DNA of 60,000 nucleotides from Acanthaster planci. Its lineage: Eukaryota; Echinodermata; Asteroidea; Valvatida; Acanthasteridae. A program made the translations under genes and the position numbers. Every line of letters starts with the position of its first letter. Within the stretch, counting starts at the first letter, position 1. The notes under the pieces are model-generated. The model worked only from the letters and a program-made list of their open reading frames with translations, ran no database searches and was not told the origin of the DNA. Where the stretch lies: contig NW_019091439.1 of NCBI RefSeq assembly GCF_001949145.1, positions 558,013-618,012 of the forward strand, read 5' to 3'. Of the stretch, positions 1 to 11,722 are shown piece after piece.

Positions 1-537
1 TGGGGTCTGTTCTTGTGGCTGGTCTTGTGGCTGGTTTTGTGGCTGAAAGTTGGAATGGAAACTGCCCTACATGGTAATCCTACTTGAAGCTTGGATTCAT
101 ATTTTGCTTGCACTTTGGGTGATACTGTATATTACCTATCTGATAATGGCAACAGAAATCCATTTGAACCACACAGTTACCCAGTATATGAAATTATTTG
201 GGCACTAACTTATCACAGCAAAACCTGCTCATTGTATCCATGCTTGCACACAAACCTAAGGAAAACTTGAAATTTTGCATGGATATTAACATGTCTGCAT
301 CTGTCACCTTAGAACAATGAATCATTAAAGTTCATCCTCTAAAAATAAAAATATGTTATCCGTGAGTGAACATTTTCTTTTATGTAATGTAAGTAACACA
401 TGCACAAGGAGGTAAATTATGCAGAGGATTTTCAATGCATCATACATGTACATGTACTACTGATAGAAAACTCTGCCGTGTATTACTTATATGTGTTATA
501 CATGTACTCGCATGTTTGCAATGTGAGGACATCATTT
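1..537. other. Non-coding left edge; probable intron of PITP gene
   Basis: No exon was recognised here. The first 44 bases hold about three imperfect copies of a 12-base unit ending in TTGTGGCTG, and ACATGTACATGT words occur at about 445-456. Since the + strand phosphatidylinositol transfer protein gene already reads mid-protein at 1320, this stretch is most simply one of its introns, but the missing 5' exons could also lie in the gap that follows. Confidence 0.4.
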
Positions 538-1020
538 NNNNNNNNNNNNNNNNNNNNNNNNNNNNNNNNNNNNNNNNNNNNNNNNNNNNNNNNNNNNNNN
601 NNNNNNNNNNNNNNNNNNNNNNNNNNNNNNNNNNNNNNNNNNNNNNNNNNNNNNNNNNNNNNNNNNNNNNNNNNNNNNNNNNNNNNNNNNNNNNNNNNNN
701 NNNNNNNNNNNNNNNNNNNNNNNNNNNNNNNNNNNNNNNNNNNNNNNNNNNNNNNNNNNNNNNNNNNNNNNNNNNNNNNNNNNNNNNNNNNNNNNNNNNN
801 NNNNNNNNNNNNNNNNNNNNNNNNNNNNNNNNNNNNNNNNNNNNNNNNNNNNNNNNNNNNNNNNNNNNNNNNNNNNNNNNNNNNNNNNNNNNNNNNNNNN
901 NNNNNNNNNNNNNNNNNNNNNNNNNNNNNNNNNNNNNNNNNNNNNNNNNNNNNNNNNNNNNNNNNNNNNNNNNNNNNNNNNNNNNNNNNNNNNNNNNNNN
1001 NNNNNNNNNNNNNNNNNNNN
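538..1020. other. Assembly gap (run of N, 483 bases)
   Basis: The bases are all N. Reading frames that cross it are artefacts. One or more upstream exons of the PITP gene may be hidden here. Confidence 0.99.
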
Positions 1021-1319
1021 TTGTTTGGAATTGGTTCCGTCTTACATGATTACCGGTATGTTCTGCAAATAAGCACATGAATTCATCATACTTGTATCTG
1101 CAAAGTCTCTCCCCACAGGGATTGAGGAGTTATCGCTCTAGCAATGTTAATACAGTTCTGTGATTTGAACCCAGATACAAACTTTGTGGCCAGAACTTTG
1201 TCAACAAGTCATTACAAATTTCAGGATGCTGTAGGCCGAAATAAAGCCATGAATGCCTCAATATTTGTCAGCAAAGTTTTTCTTACAACTTTATAACAGA
1301 ATGTCTATTTGTTTTCCAG

Positions 1320-4300
1320 GTTCATGATTTGCCCCCTGAAAAGTTAGCAAAACGAGATGTAGTACATATTGATATAGCACACGACAAAATCAAAGACAGC
1401 GTAAGTAATTTCCTCCCATGTGACTTAATGAAAATAATTGACATGACAATGGATATAATAAAAAGAAGAAGTTTTTTCTGTCACAGCACTTTGAAGGTTT
1501 GATGCGAGGTTTATGTATAACGTCATTAACTTTTGATTCCTCCAAGAGCGCTGTATCAGGAATATACTTTTGTTGCATCATAAGTGCAGTTCAGGGGTAC
1601 CATTTATACCTCATCTGCCACTTATTCAGGGATTTCATTTACCTCAGTAATTCATTTAAAACATTTTATTAAACTTGATTAGTGGGGCATTAACCCTCTT
1701 CCACTCCTAACAGTCGCAGAAAGTCAAGACTTCCATTCACTATCCCCTGGTACACTTTATACTCCGGCTTGTCACCAACAGAGAGATAATGATTCTGACT
1801 GGACTGTGATCAGTCAGATTGCAGACTACAGACAAAATCAGGGGATTAGTGGAAATGCTGGCTCACCAGTCCGTGACAGTCAAAGTACAGTTATATCGAG
1901 GTGAAGGAACATTCATAGCCAGTCAGTTCACCTTTGTGTAGGCAGGGGGGTTCTGTTAAACTGTTAAAAACAGTCACTTGACTGATTTTGAGTGAGAGGA
2001 CGACCGTATCCCCAAATAGATGTTTGCCCAGGACGGTTATGACCAATTAGATACATTCAAAATCATCACAGATACATGCAAAAGACCAGAGACTTTTAGA
2101 GTCCATCACTGGAGTTGCACAGCACTGCATGCAGTAGTTGAAGAGGAAGTACATGTATGTTCTTTGTGACTGTTCACATGTAATACATTATGTATTGCCT
2201 ATGCACAGGACTACAAGGCAGACCAAGATCCAAAACTAGTGGTTTCTCGGAAGCTCCAGCGAGGCCCGCTCAAAGACCCCAACTGGAAAGTGAGTACCCT
2301 TCAGTACTTTATCTAGCCACCCATCCACCTTGTTCCCAGGACTGGCAGAACCACTTTTGGACAGCCAGATTTTGCTTGTTCAAAATGTACAACCCCCCTT
2401 TTCTTACATAAATCTTTAACACTGGCAAACAAATCTTCTCATTTCCTTCACTAAAATTAGGTACCCTAGAAATGTGGCCTAAAAAAGCACCCACCATAGG
2501 GGTTAGTTTGATAAAGCAGCTGTTGACCCTGGCTGGGGAAGTACTCCCTTCCCTTCTTTTCAAAAGTGTGAAAGAAGCTCCAACCTTAGCCTCACTCTTT
2601 AGCCTCAGACAGGCCGTGAAAGGTTACATAAAGAAATTTCCTCAGTTTCTGGACCTCAAAAACCAATTTGATCTTCTTCCCAAAAAAAGAAAATAAGTTT
2701 TTCCTCCACTCTTCCCCAGGGCAACATCTGTAGAACAAGAGTGTAAGAAAACAAATCATTAGATTGGAAGACATTTTCCTGTAATATTTGAGAGTTTTCT
2801 TTCTCTTCAGTTTAATAATTTCCTATCATTTCCTTTATTGTCAACATTCTGTACTTTAGTCATTGTACTTGGTGGATCCTTTGAACATTTCCCTATTTAT
2901 CCTTCAGGGTCATAGGGGCACTGCTAGAGTTGAGCTGGAAAACATGGTGGAATGTATGCATTTCTGTAAATTTAATAAAATCCCCCCTGCCTAAATAAAC
3001 CAAGTGTCACACTTCCATGCCTGTTTTTAATGGTGTAACAAATATGCTTGTTTCTGCAGAAAACCTGTGAACCTCACATGTGTGCGTACAAGCTTGTGAC
3101 CATAGAGTTCATATGGTGGGGTCTACAGGGGATGGTGGAAAGCTGGGTTCTGAATGTAAGAAATGAAATACAGTATGATACGGTACTTGGTAAAGAGGGC
3201 AGTTTATTACTGTAAACAGAGCTTTCTTGGTAACTTTACAACGTTCTGCTTGTGCATACATAGAGCCAACGATTTTCCACAATCACAGAAAATAGACAGA
3301 ATATGCAGAATTAACTCTTTGAAACAGAAATCACCGCTTGAAATGGAACTTGCAAACTTTCCCACTAAGAATGGTTTCAAAAGTAAAGAAAACTTTCCGC
3401 AAAGAACCATAAATAAATGCCTACCAAACCCTTTTAAAAGTTTGCTTTTAATTAACAAATTAAGCTGGAAACATGTCAAATTGCACCACTCCATCACATG
3501 ATTGGGTCGTCCCTGCCGGTATCGATACTTGCAAGCGCTATGGCATCCGTGAGCCTGAACTTGCAGTGGCAGCCGGCACAGCGCAGCGGTGCAGTACGGT
3601 ACGCACAGTAGCCATTCACACATGCACTGTACTAGCATTGAAATCAAAGCACAAGTTCATACTCACATATACCGTACCCCTATTGCATAGGTGGGGAATT
3701 CAGTCTGTGAATCTGCATGGAAACCTTGAGACAAGGCTAATACCACATGGTGAAATGTTGAAACCACGGCAACAAAGCGGAAGACTAGTTACATTTTTCT
3801 TGAATTAAACGAAACCCAGTACGCTTGGTGTACCTTAGCTGAATGGGCCCTCAGAAGTGTTCCATGAAGAGCAAGGCTTTCAGTCACAAACATGCATTTT
3901 AAGACTCAGATTCAATGTTGACTTGCTGAATTTTGTCAGACCACTGCCAAATAGAGTGGCGGGTCAATTTATTCAAATGTAATTTGATTTTATAAATGTG
4001 GAGTGACACATGAATTATCCGTTGATTAATCGTACAAGTTTTTGACGATCGCCCCTGTGAGAAATCAAGGGGTGGGGGATGCCGTAGGTATTGTGTAGAT
4101 TTTTTTAAAAATTATCACTACAGAAAATGAAAAAAATGTGAACATTGCAGAGTACTTCCAAACAATATTTGTTTCTTTTCTGGTTTTTTTGGGGGGGAGT
4201 ATGTTTGGGCAAATGGTTCCATGCATAGTTTAAACCTTGCTCTCCTTTTTCATGCTCACTTAGATATGAAACGGAATTTGAATTTCAGAAGTGGGATTTG

Positions 4301-7300
4301 GCAAAATGGAAAATACTCAGTTTTGAAATGGAAAATCATTGGCTCTACATTCACATACATTGTATTTTTGCTGTTTCATGGGCACCTAATATACACACAG
4401 ACTGGCAATAAGGTCACTAGTGCATGTCTATATCACCAAGGGGCTGTGATTGACCAGAAGAGGGTCGAATTTCCCAAGGCTTTCGGCCTTATAACACACC
4501 TCAAACTAGAAAATATTCTTTCAGGGTTTTAACTGTTTCAATGCAACTTTAGATAGCACTTCAAAAATTGCCAAAAAAAGTGAAAGTTCATTTTAGTGTC
4601 CCTTGATGCAGTCTAATTTTGAGTTGCTATACACAACTAGGAAAAAATGGATCTTTCCCGTTAAATAGGCAAATTAGACAGGCGCATGTGGGCTAACCAC
4701 CTCAGATTGGCAAGTGCGGCCGTCAATACTGTTGTCAGTGTAGGAGATCTACTGTAACCTGGGGCATTGAAAGTCAATCAAAACCATATTACAGCCTTTG
4801 TCTGATACTTCAGTGGGCTTTCTCAAAACTAAGTGACGTTTTCAGTGTTCTGAGGTTGGAAAGTAACAATTCCTTGTCTTTAAGTTTGGCACTCAGGTCA
4901 AAGTATACTAGCACGGAAACGGCGTATTGTGCTCATAGTAGGGCGCACATGGAGATTTGTATTTTTCCTCATAGATTTAAGCAACTTCGCCAACTAGTGG
5001 TATCAATGCGCATGCACCTGCCTTATTTGCATATTTCATGGGAGAGGTCCATTCTTCCAGGACTTTAGATGTTAAAATTCAACTTTTCATTCAATTCCAC
5101 TTCAAAAATTACAAAAACTGAAGGTTCATTTTAGTTTTCATTGACGCAGTTTAATTTTGAGTCGCTGTATACAACTAGAAAAAGAAATCTTAAGGTTTTA
5201 ACTGTTTCAATTCAACAACATTTTAAAATGAACCATAGCATTATGAACCATAATCCATCCAAGTTGTCAAGACTAGTGCTTGACCAGGCACTAGTCTTTG
5301 GAATTGATGCACTCGCAATGTTTAGGCATGTGTTGAATCACGCTGACACCAGATTCACGTAGTAGCCCATATTAATGAACTATACATGTATGTGAATGTA
5401 TTTCCGCCATCCAGGATAACGAATCAGGAAGAGGTGTGTTATAAAACCTGTTATGCACCTAGGACTAGCAGTTCGGCCATTATTGCATGTATGTGTGAAC
5501 CAAGGGAAAGCGAGTGACCGGAAGAGGGTCCTGTTTCCTGAAGCTGAAGGCCAGGGGAAAGTGGACCCTTTTCTGGTCATTCACAGACCGAGGATGCATG
5601 GATGTATGCTAGTGGCGGAACTATGCCAGTTCACATGTGTTTAATAATTCACCTCTGTTCAAAATGCAGCATAAGAACAGAAATTTTTCGGGGCTTTATA
5701 ACTGAACTGTTTAGAACATTAACTCATAAATTATAAGGAACACTTCTTTAGTTTCCCTAGATTCATTTTCTGGTTTGCTGGTCGCTGTTGTTGTCATGTG
5801 AGGGCGCTGTAACCAGTCAAAATTTTTTGTCCTGGGCACCACACTCGTGATATCTTGGTGCATATCCAAGTTTTACTGACGCAAAGTTCAATTACTAGCA
5901 TATGTTAGTGAAACTCACATGACTGCATTTCAGCCAACCAGTATAAAGAATCAGCAAGAGGTGTGCTATAATGTTTGGGAGGAGTTCTATATACGGATGC
6001 CAGCAATTCTTCCCTACATTGACGTACATGTAATAGCCATCAGAAAGCAAAATCGTGTCCAGAAAAGTTCAATTTAGGAGGAAGAACACTAAGTCGTTTA
6101 CTAAGAAAACACACATTTCAGACCAGTCTCATAGGGTTTGTGCACAGGGTGTCAAGTGGCGTCCGTATATGGAACTCTTTCCTTATGCTTTGTAGGGGAG
6201 AATCAAATAACACAGGGTCTCAGATCAAGGATCAGGAGAAGAATGGGAAACTTTTGAGATGCTTTTTGATGAGCATACCATTCCCCCAGTGATGGCTCAC
6301 TGTCTGCATCACATTTCATATGATATGTACATACTCAAAATGATGCAAGCCACAGTGGACACGTCACTCAGGACCAGTGTGTATGCTGCTAACATGTTCC
6401 TCAACAGTCTCCCACAACACTCCTTTTTGGACCTGCTATAGCCAGCATAACCTATGCTGTTACCTTTACAATGTACATGTAGCATGCTTGGCTGTTTGAA
6501 GTGAAGCTGTTCTCCAAGATTGACACATTTCAGTCCTTTTTACGTCAGGCTGCAGGTGAACTACCCTTGCCTGAAGATGTGAAGTATGGCGCATTTCATT
6601 CATTTGCTTTTTTGCTTGTTTTGGTACAACTCTACGCATGTAGGCTGAGAGAAGGGTCTTCACAAACTTCCACCGTCAGGTCTACTGCTGGATGGATAAA
6701 TGGGCCGGTCTAACTATGGAAGATATCCGTGCCATAGAGGACAAAACAAAAAAGGAGCTGGAAGACGTAAGACTCGCCCCCTCCTTCCTTCATGCAGTGT
6801 TGTAGTCGAGACCACTTTAAGACCATCAAAGACCAAAACAAGACCTCTAGTCTGACTTCAAGTCACAAGCTACTCATATGAACTGCGACAAGCACTCCGT
6901 TGTCATTATTCAGTTGTTACTTGTGGCGAGTCGTGTGACTGGTCAAGCGTCTGGTCTTTTGATGGTCTTGACTACAATATTGCCCTCATGCAGTCCACTG
7001 GCTGGATTGTTTCAAATTGTATACATGTGTTGTACGTGACTCATCCTATATCTAAGAGTGTATTCCTATTGAAGTGGTGTGCATTTATAGGTAGTCCAGG
7101 TACCCTATTGAAGTAAAACATGGCGCCATAGGGTACCATGAGAAAAAAAAACAACCCCCCCAAAAAAATCAGAGAATTTGTGAAAAATACATTCAAATTA
7201 CCATTTGTGTCTAACCCAAATGCTCCATAACAGTCTTTGCACATAAACTTTGAGTATTTATGTTTTCAGTGTAGCCTGCTTTTTATTGTACAATTTCAAA

Positions 7301-8456
7301 AGTTCCAAGTAATCTGTTAAGTTGGTTATAAGTACGCAGTCATAATTCTGAATCAGTTCTGATAAGAACAATCGAGGAACATCAATTGAGGAAGATCGAT
7401 GTCGTTCCCAGGGAGTCGAGCAATACCATCCCACCGCTATCTGTACCTTCCCCTGGTTTTAGATCATTTGCATAAAATGTGGATATGTATGTTAATGAGG
7501 AATAGTCTGGTGCCGGACCTTGCTTTTTCAGTCAGTATTTAATTTATTGTGCGGTGTCTGGTATTAAAGATAGAGTTCATATTTGTAGCATGTTGTATTG
7601 GAGAACTTGTTTTCCATAGATACACAGTCAAAATCTTACCCAACCAATATGCATTACTGTGGAACGTCGCTATACCGAACACGACTATACCGAACGTTCG
7701 GCTGTACCAAACATTGTCCTTCTCTCCCAATATTGTGTGCACAAAACTTACCGAACATTATGCAGTTGCAAATCAACCAAGATATGCCACAGCATGCATC
7801 AGAGATCAATCCGGAGCAGTAGCTTCACGGCTTTTAGGATAAACTAAATATCAATTTTGTAACTCAGATTTAATAAAAACAAAAATAATTAACAGACACA
7901 TTTCTAGAAAGCTCAAGCGTGAATGCAACGTCAAAACGTCACAAAAACAGCGAATCATAGTATCACAAGAGGGTGCACTTTTGGCTTGTGACTTGATCAT
8001 GATGGAGCAAGTCTCTCTGCTTGCCATGGGCCTGTTTGTTTCACACTGATCTGAATTTGAATTATTGATCACTAGATCGGGATCCGTGTGAATCCAACAG
8101 GTCTGATACTGTGAGAAGCTGCACAAATCCAGCCATAGATTATTTCCTTTTTTTACTGGTAAAGATTTTTCTGTTCACTCTCCACATGCAATCAAGTCTT
8201 GGTGTAATGTTTGAATGGTGTGCAAATGTTTGTGTGCGCTATAGCCATTACGTCCTTTTGTTTTGTCTCATTTTACTTTGCCTTCCATCTTGAATGTAGA
8301 AAATGTCTTCCTCGTTACAGTTGTGAATAATTGTAACTCAGCCTTCTTGTAACCTCCATCATCATTTCACATTCTGTGGAATTTCACAAATTTCTCTCTG
8401 AATTTCATCCGTAGTTGCGACTCAAAGGAGAGTTGAAGGGAACCGTAGAAAAGTGA
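1320..8456 (+). CDS. PITPNA/B-like: Class I phosphatidylinositol transfer protein (PITPNA/PITPNB type), 3' half, five exons
   Basis: Exons seen: 1320-1400, 2209-2289, 3060-3155, 6644-6766 and 8415-8456 (TGA at 8454-8456). All introns are phase 0 with GT/AG ends, and the joined frame gives 140 residues, the C-terminal half of a protein that is about 270 residues in the family. Diagnostic stretches are [69 protein letters not shown] and [19 protein letters not shown]. The WW pair matches the membrane-inserting tryptophans of PITP alpha/beta, and the serine of VVSRK aligns with the regulatory serine of the vertebrate protein. Family knowledge: it moves phosphatidylinositol and phosphatidylcholine between membranes in the cytosol and supports phosphoinositide signalling. 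The short tail ([13 protein letters not shown]) ends like class I proteins, unlike the multidomain class II (RdgB) proteins. The loop between NWK and [11 protein letters not shown] is about six residues shorter than in vertebrates. The 5' exons are missing from this view. Confidence 0.9.
4526..5190. repeat. Diverged direct repeat pair inside PITP intron
   Basis: The block near 4526-4650 (TTTTAACTGTTTCAAT, CACTTCAAAAATT, GTTCATTTTAG, AATTTTGAGT, ACAACTAG) recurs in the same order at 5068-5190 with scattered substitutions. A further piece of the same unit (TTTTAACTGTTTCAATTCAAC) follows at about 5198. It looks like an old tandem or nested repeat insertion. Confidence 0.6.
5268..5299. repeat. 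Short perfect hairpin (11-base arms)
   Basis: The arms AAGACTAGTGC and GCACTAGTCTT flank an eight-base loop. It is within the PITP intron and near the repeat cluster, so it may be the centre or end of a small fold-back element. No function is implied. Confidence 0.55.
6795..6982. mobile_element. MITE-like element, family A copy 1 (hAT-like target duplication)
   Basis: The ends are inverted: the left end CAGTGTTGTAGTCGAGACC and a right end that reads, on the other strand, CAATATTGTAGTCAAGACC, followed in both arms by ACCATCAAA(A)GACCA. It is flanked by near-identical eight-base direct repeats, CCTTCATG (6787-6794) and CCCTCATG (6983-6990), which is the target-site length used by hAT transposons. 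It has no coding capacity. It lies 28 bases after a PITP exon, so it is an intronic insertion. A related copy is at 52814-53020. Confidence 0.65.
7655..7760. mobile_element. Possible Tigger/pogo-like DNA transposon end
   Basis: The stretch holds the repeated phrase CTATACCGAAC twice, then the palindrome CCGAACGTTCGG and CTGTACCAAAC. Short tandem 'ctata-cgaac' phrases of this sort are typical of the terminal repeats of pogo/Tigger-type elements in invertebrate and fish genomes. Only one end is recognisable and no transposase was seen. The family call rests on remembered pattern only. Confidence 0.35.
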
Positions 8457-8852
8457 TTACCAGCTGCCTGCGGATGACTCCTCATTCCGAGTCAAAAGTG
8501 GATGTGAGTGTGGATTGGTAACCTGAGAACCTCCGCATTTCACAATAATTAACCATGTTTTTAGTGATTGAAATAGCCTCTTTTCAAGTCTCCCTTTTTG
8601 CTGTATGACTGTTGATCATAGTAAAATGTCAAATCTGTACAAATGCCAGCCAATAACTTCTCTGTGTAAATTTTTTCCATTTTGGAAGCTTTGGAGTAAT
8701 ACAATTTTATTGAGTTGTTTTGTGTTTATAATTCCAGTGCTGTTATTAATTTTTGCCGAGTACAAATTGCAGTTTTGAAAAAAAATTCTTGAATATGGGT
8801 TCAATGACCTTCAAGCGGTTACAATCAGTGTATTTTGATGAGAACACTTGAA

Positions 8853-8918
8853 GGAAAAAGTACTCTAGTAAAGTGTCCGAGGACTGTAGGTTTCCTCATG
8901 CTATTGTGTACTTTTTCC
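8853..8918. repeat. Small inverted repeat
   Basis: GGAAAAAGTAC at 8853-8863 is mirrored exactly by GTACTTTTTCC at 8908-8918, and weaker pairing continues outside. The whole folds into a hairpin of about 65-90 bases. It is probably a degraded MITE centre. Confidence 0.5.
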
Positions 8919-9139
8919 TCTCACACTTCTCACTTGTACGCAACTCCAGTCCACGGTAGATTGTAAAGTTAGTTTTCATCATAACATGGTTGCTTGGACT
9001 GGCTAAGTAACCTTGTTGTAACCGGAACTTGCGAATGAAACGTTAAAAATAAGACAAACAGAGATACATGTATTGGGAGCATCAGAAGTTACTCTTCTAA
9101 TATTGCACTTTATGTAAGAGTTGACCATGTTCATTTATC

Positions 9140-10085
9140 AGGCTCATATGTGTTTTTTAACTGTCTCTGAAGTTTGTGACTCCAGTTGAGTAATTTCAAA
9201 GAAGTTGCTCAAGCCGAATCAAGTCACTTATAAGTAAGGGGCTTCAGCTGAGTCATTACGTCACTGTGGATAAGTCAAGCCAGATTTATGTCTAAGTCTG
9301 TTCCATTCACTGATGTTTCAATACCATCTGATAAAGTAACCTGAGAGAGGGTGGCTGATATGAGAATAGGCTGTTATATTTGTTGGTGGAGTAGAAGGAA
9401 CCAATGCAAACAGGGCACCAGTGTTCATGACAATACCAAGAATGAAATTTGCTCCATCTTACCCTATGGATGATCTCGGCTGGACATTTCTACCAGAATT
9501 CTACGTCACAAGTCGCAGAAAGTGAACCTTCTGTGGATTGACTTCAGGTTTGGGGTCCTTTTTACTCCGACACTAAAAAAACAAGTTGTCACCTTTAAAA
9601 AATAATTTTTGACTACACAGAAGGTATTTAAATTTTCTAGAGTAGGACATAAGTTCATTCAGAATTCCATCAAGGGCATCAGAAATCGCTCAAATGCAGC
9701 ACACAAAACAAATGGGGCACTGTCTTAAAAGTTTAGTTCTTTGATATTGGTATTGGACTTCATTACAATGCCACAAGATGGGAATACATTGATGTTTGTG
9801 GCTCCCACTTGATGATAACGTGAAGTGTGCGTACTCAGGCATTACAATAACTTTACCACAGTCACATTTGTGCACAGTCTTGATTGGAGACTGGAGCAAG
9901 TTCTGAACCTTTCACTCGAACCTTTCGGTGAGGAACTTCGAGTCAAGCGATTGGCTTCCACTGACTCAGGCAAAGTCAGTTACCCCAAGCTGAGTTTGCT
10001 TCGTGAAGTTGAGTGGCTAAATATTAACTCCAGTTGACTTATACTTGAGTCATTGTGTCATTACAACTCTGCTCATACTTGACTG
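9140..10085. repeat. Diverged dispersed repeat copies sharing CTCCAGTTGA / GAGTCATT
   Basis: ACTCCAGTTGA occurs near 9180 and again near 10030, and GAGTCATTACGTCA near 9250 matches GAGTCATTGTGTCA near 10050. Several AGTCAAG/CTTGACT words lie between. Two or more old copies of one short repeat are the simplest explanation. The borders are uncertain. Confidence 0.4.
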
Positions 10086-11627
10086 TACGTTTGTTGACCT
10101 CAAGAAGTACAAATGAACTGTGTGCTGCATGAATATTTGTAGGAATAACTGTTGGAGCTCTGTTGTGATCCAACAGAGAATGGTATTTATGATAGTAGGT
10201 AAAGTCACTGAGTTTAAGTCATTTTATTATCCAATTTAGAAAAAAAGCAATGGTGTCTGGTCAGCATTCCATTTTGGTCTTTTTTTTACACTTCTAAATT
10301 TTCAAGTTTTTAACAGCATGCCTGAAATGTTTCCTACTCAGAGTGCTTCATACATGTAGTGTGCAACTTGCTCAGTGTGTGGGGAGGTTTTGTTCCATTG
10401 AAGAATCTATGCATTTTTGTCCTTTCACACATGCATACCTGCTTTATTCAAATTTACTTTTAACGGTGTTGACTGGTATACTGCATAGACATAGACCTGT
10501 CATACATGGAGGATTTTGGACACAACTGAACCACATTCTTCGTTCCCCAGGAAAAGTAATTCATCCACAGAATTGGGGTTGAGATGAGAATAACTCACAG
10601 GGACTGATGAAACTCAAGTTTTTGCTCATTACTTTTATTAATGTTTGCAAGTTTATGACAGGACTCCAACAGCAACTGAATATCACCCCCCCCGTGTGCC
10701 TATAGGTGTACATGTAGTTGTAAATTTAGAATGTGTCTGTTGTTAATGTTCCTCAGGAATAGCACAAAGACTGCAGATGGATAATATTCAAAGTTTTGAC
10801 AAGTAACAACATGGTGCACGGTTTTAATAATGATTACTTATGGCTCAGGCTACAGCAACCTTGGTCTAGTTCCTGTGTAACAATAACAAGTTGCTGCACG
10901 TTTTTGAAAGTGATGTTAACTAGACTATTCATTGTGTTGAAACTAAAGTAGAGCAAAATGATATGGCAATCTCCTGAACGTCCAAGTTAACCATTGAGAA
11001 ATCGTGCAGTGGGAGAATCTGTTGGAACTGTCAGTGTTATCTCCTTTCATTATGTGTGTATTTAACAATCTGTCCAAGTGAGAGATATATGGAAAAAGTG
11101 CAGAGCTTGGTTTGCCGCTTTTATTAATGCACATGCCAGGTGGTTACAATATGAGTAAAAAAAATTCTTGAGATTTGTTTCATTTTCCAGTTTATTTTTA
11201 CCCCCCCCCCCGGAGACGGCCACATTTTGATCTTTCATGGTTGTAAACACAAGCCACAGTATGCGGAAGTAGTGATGTGCAGTCAAGATGTCTGTCTTCT
11301 GTAAATGATACATATAGAATGGGGATAGAAGGTGAGCTTGAACATGCGCATCCGGTTTAAATATCACGAGCTGTAATGTGTAACTAGCCCCCAGCCATTC
11401 ATGTTATCGCTGGAATTGACTAAAATTGGAGAACATTTCCAGTTGATTCCCGTGCACTTGGCAGTTTAACCACTGAATTTATTATCTTGAATTTTTAATG
11501 AAGTGATGATAAGTTGACGTATAAACGTGGACAGCAACTTGTCTTGAGTACTGCACATTCACCAGAGCCCGCTCAGAACAAAGGAAGATTTGGATTGCTT
11601 GCAAGTTGGATACAACTCCACTGCCGG

Positions 11628-11722
11628 CCAATCAGAGCAGTGGTGAGGAAAGAGGCCAAGGTTGATTGGTCAGTAGCTGTCAGATGACTTCGTCACTCTG
11701 AGATAGACATCTGCTGATTGGT
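11628..11722. promoter_or_regulatory. CCAAT-box (NF-Y type) cluster, orphan promoter candidate
   Basis: One forward CCAATCAG (11628-11635) and two reverse GATTGGTC boxes (11664-11671 and 11715-11722) lie within 95 bases, with 36- and 51-base spacing. Clusters of NF-Y sites are common in metazoan promoters. No first exon was identified on either side, so the target gene, if any, is unknown. Confidence 0.3.

Larger units (their letters stand above)
3156..6643 (+). other. Large PITP intron with diverged repeats
   Basis: This 3.5 kb intron has no convincing coding exon. It carries a diverged direct duplication (about 4526-4650 and 5068-5190), related shorter copies near 4440-4510, 5418-5560 and 5940-5985 (some in opposite orientation, sharing AGGTGTGTTATAA), and a perfect short hairpin near 5269. 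The open frames in it are neither conserved nor bounded by sensible splice sites. Confidence 0.6.

Noticed and set aside
400-1080. Long open frames on both strands across 400-1080
   Set aside because: They run through the N gap, so their openness is an artefact.
3207-3647. 146-codon - strand frame in the PITP intron
   Set aside because: Cys/Leu-rich low-information sequence, no motif, no splice context, opposed to the host gene.
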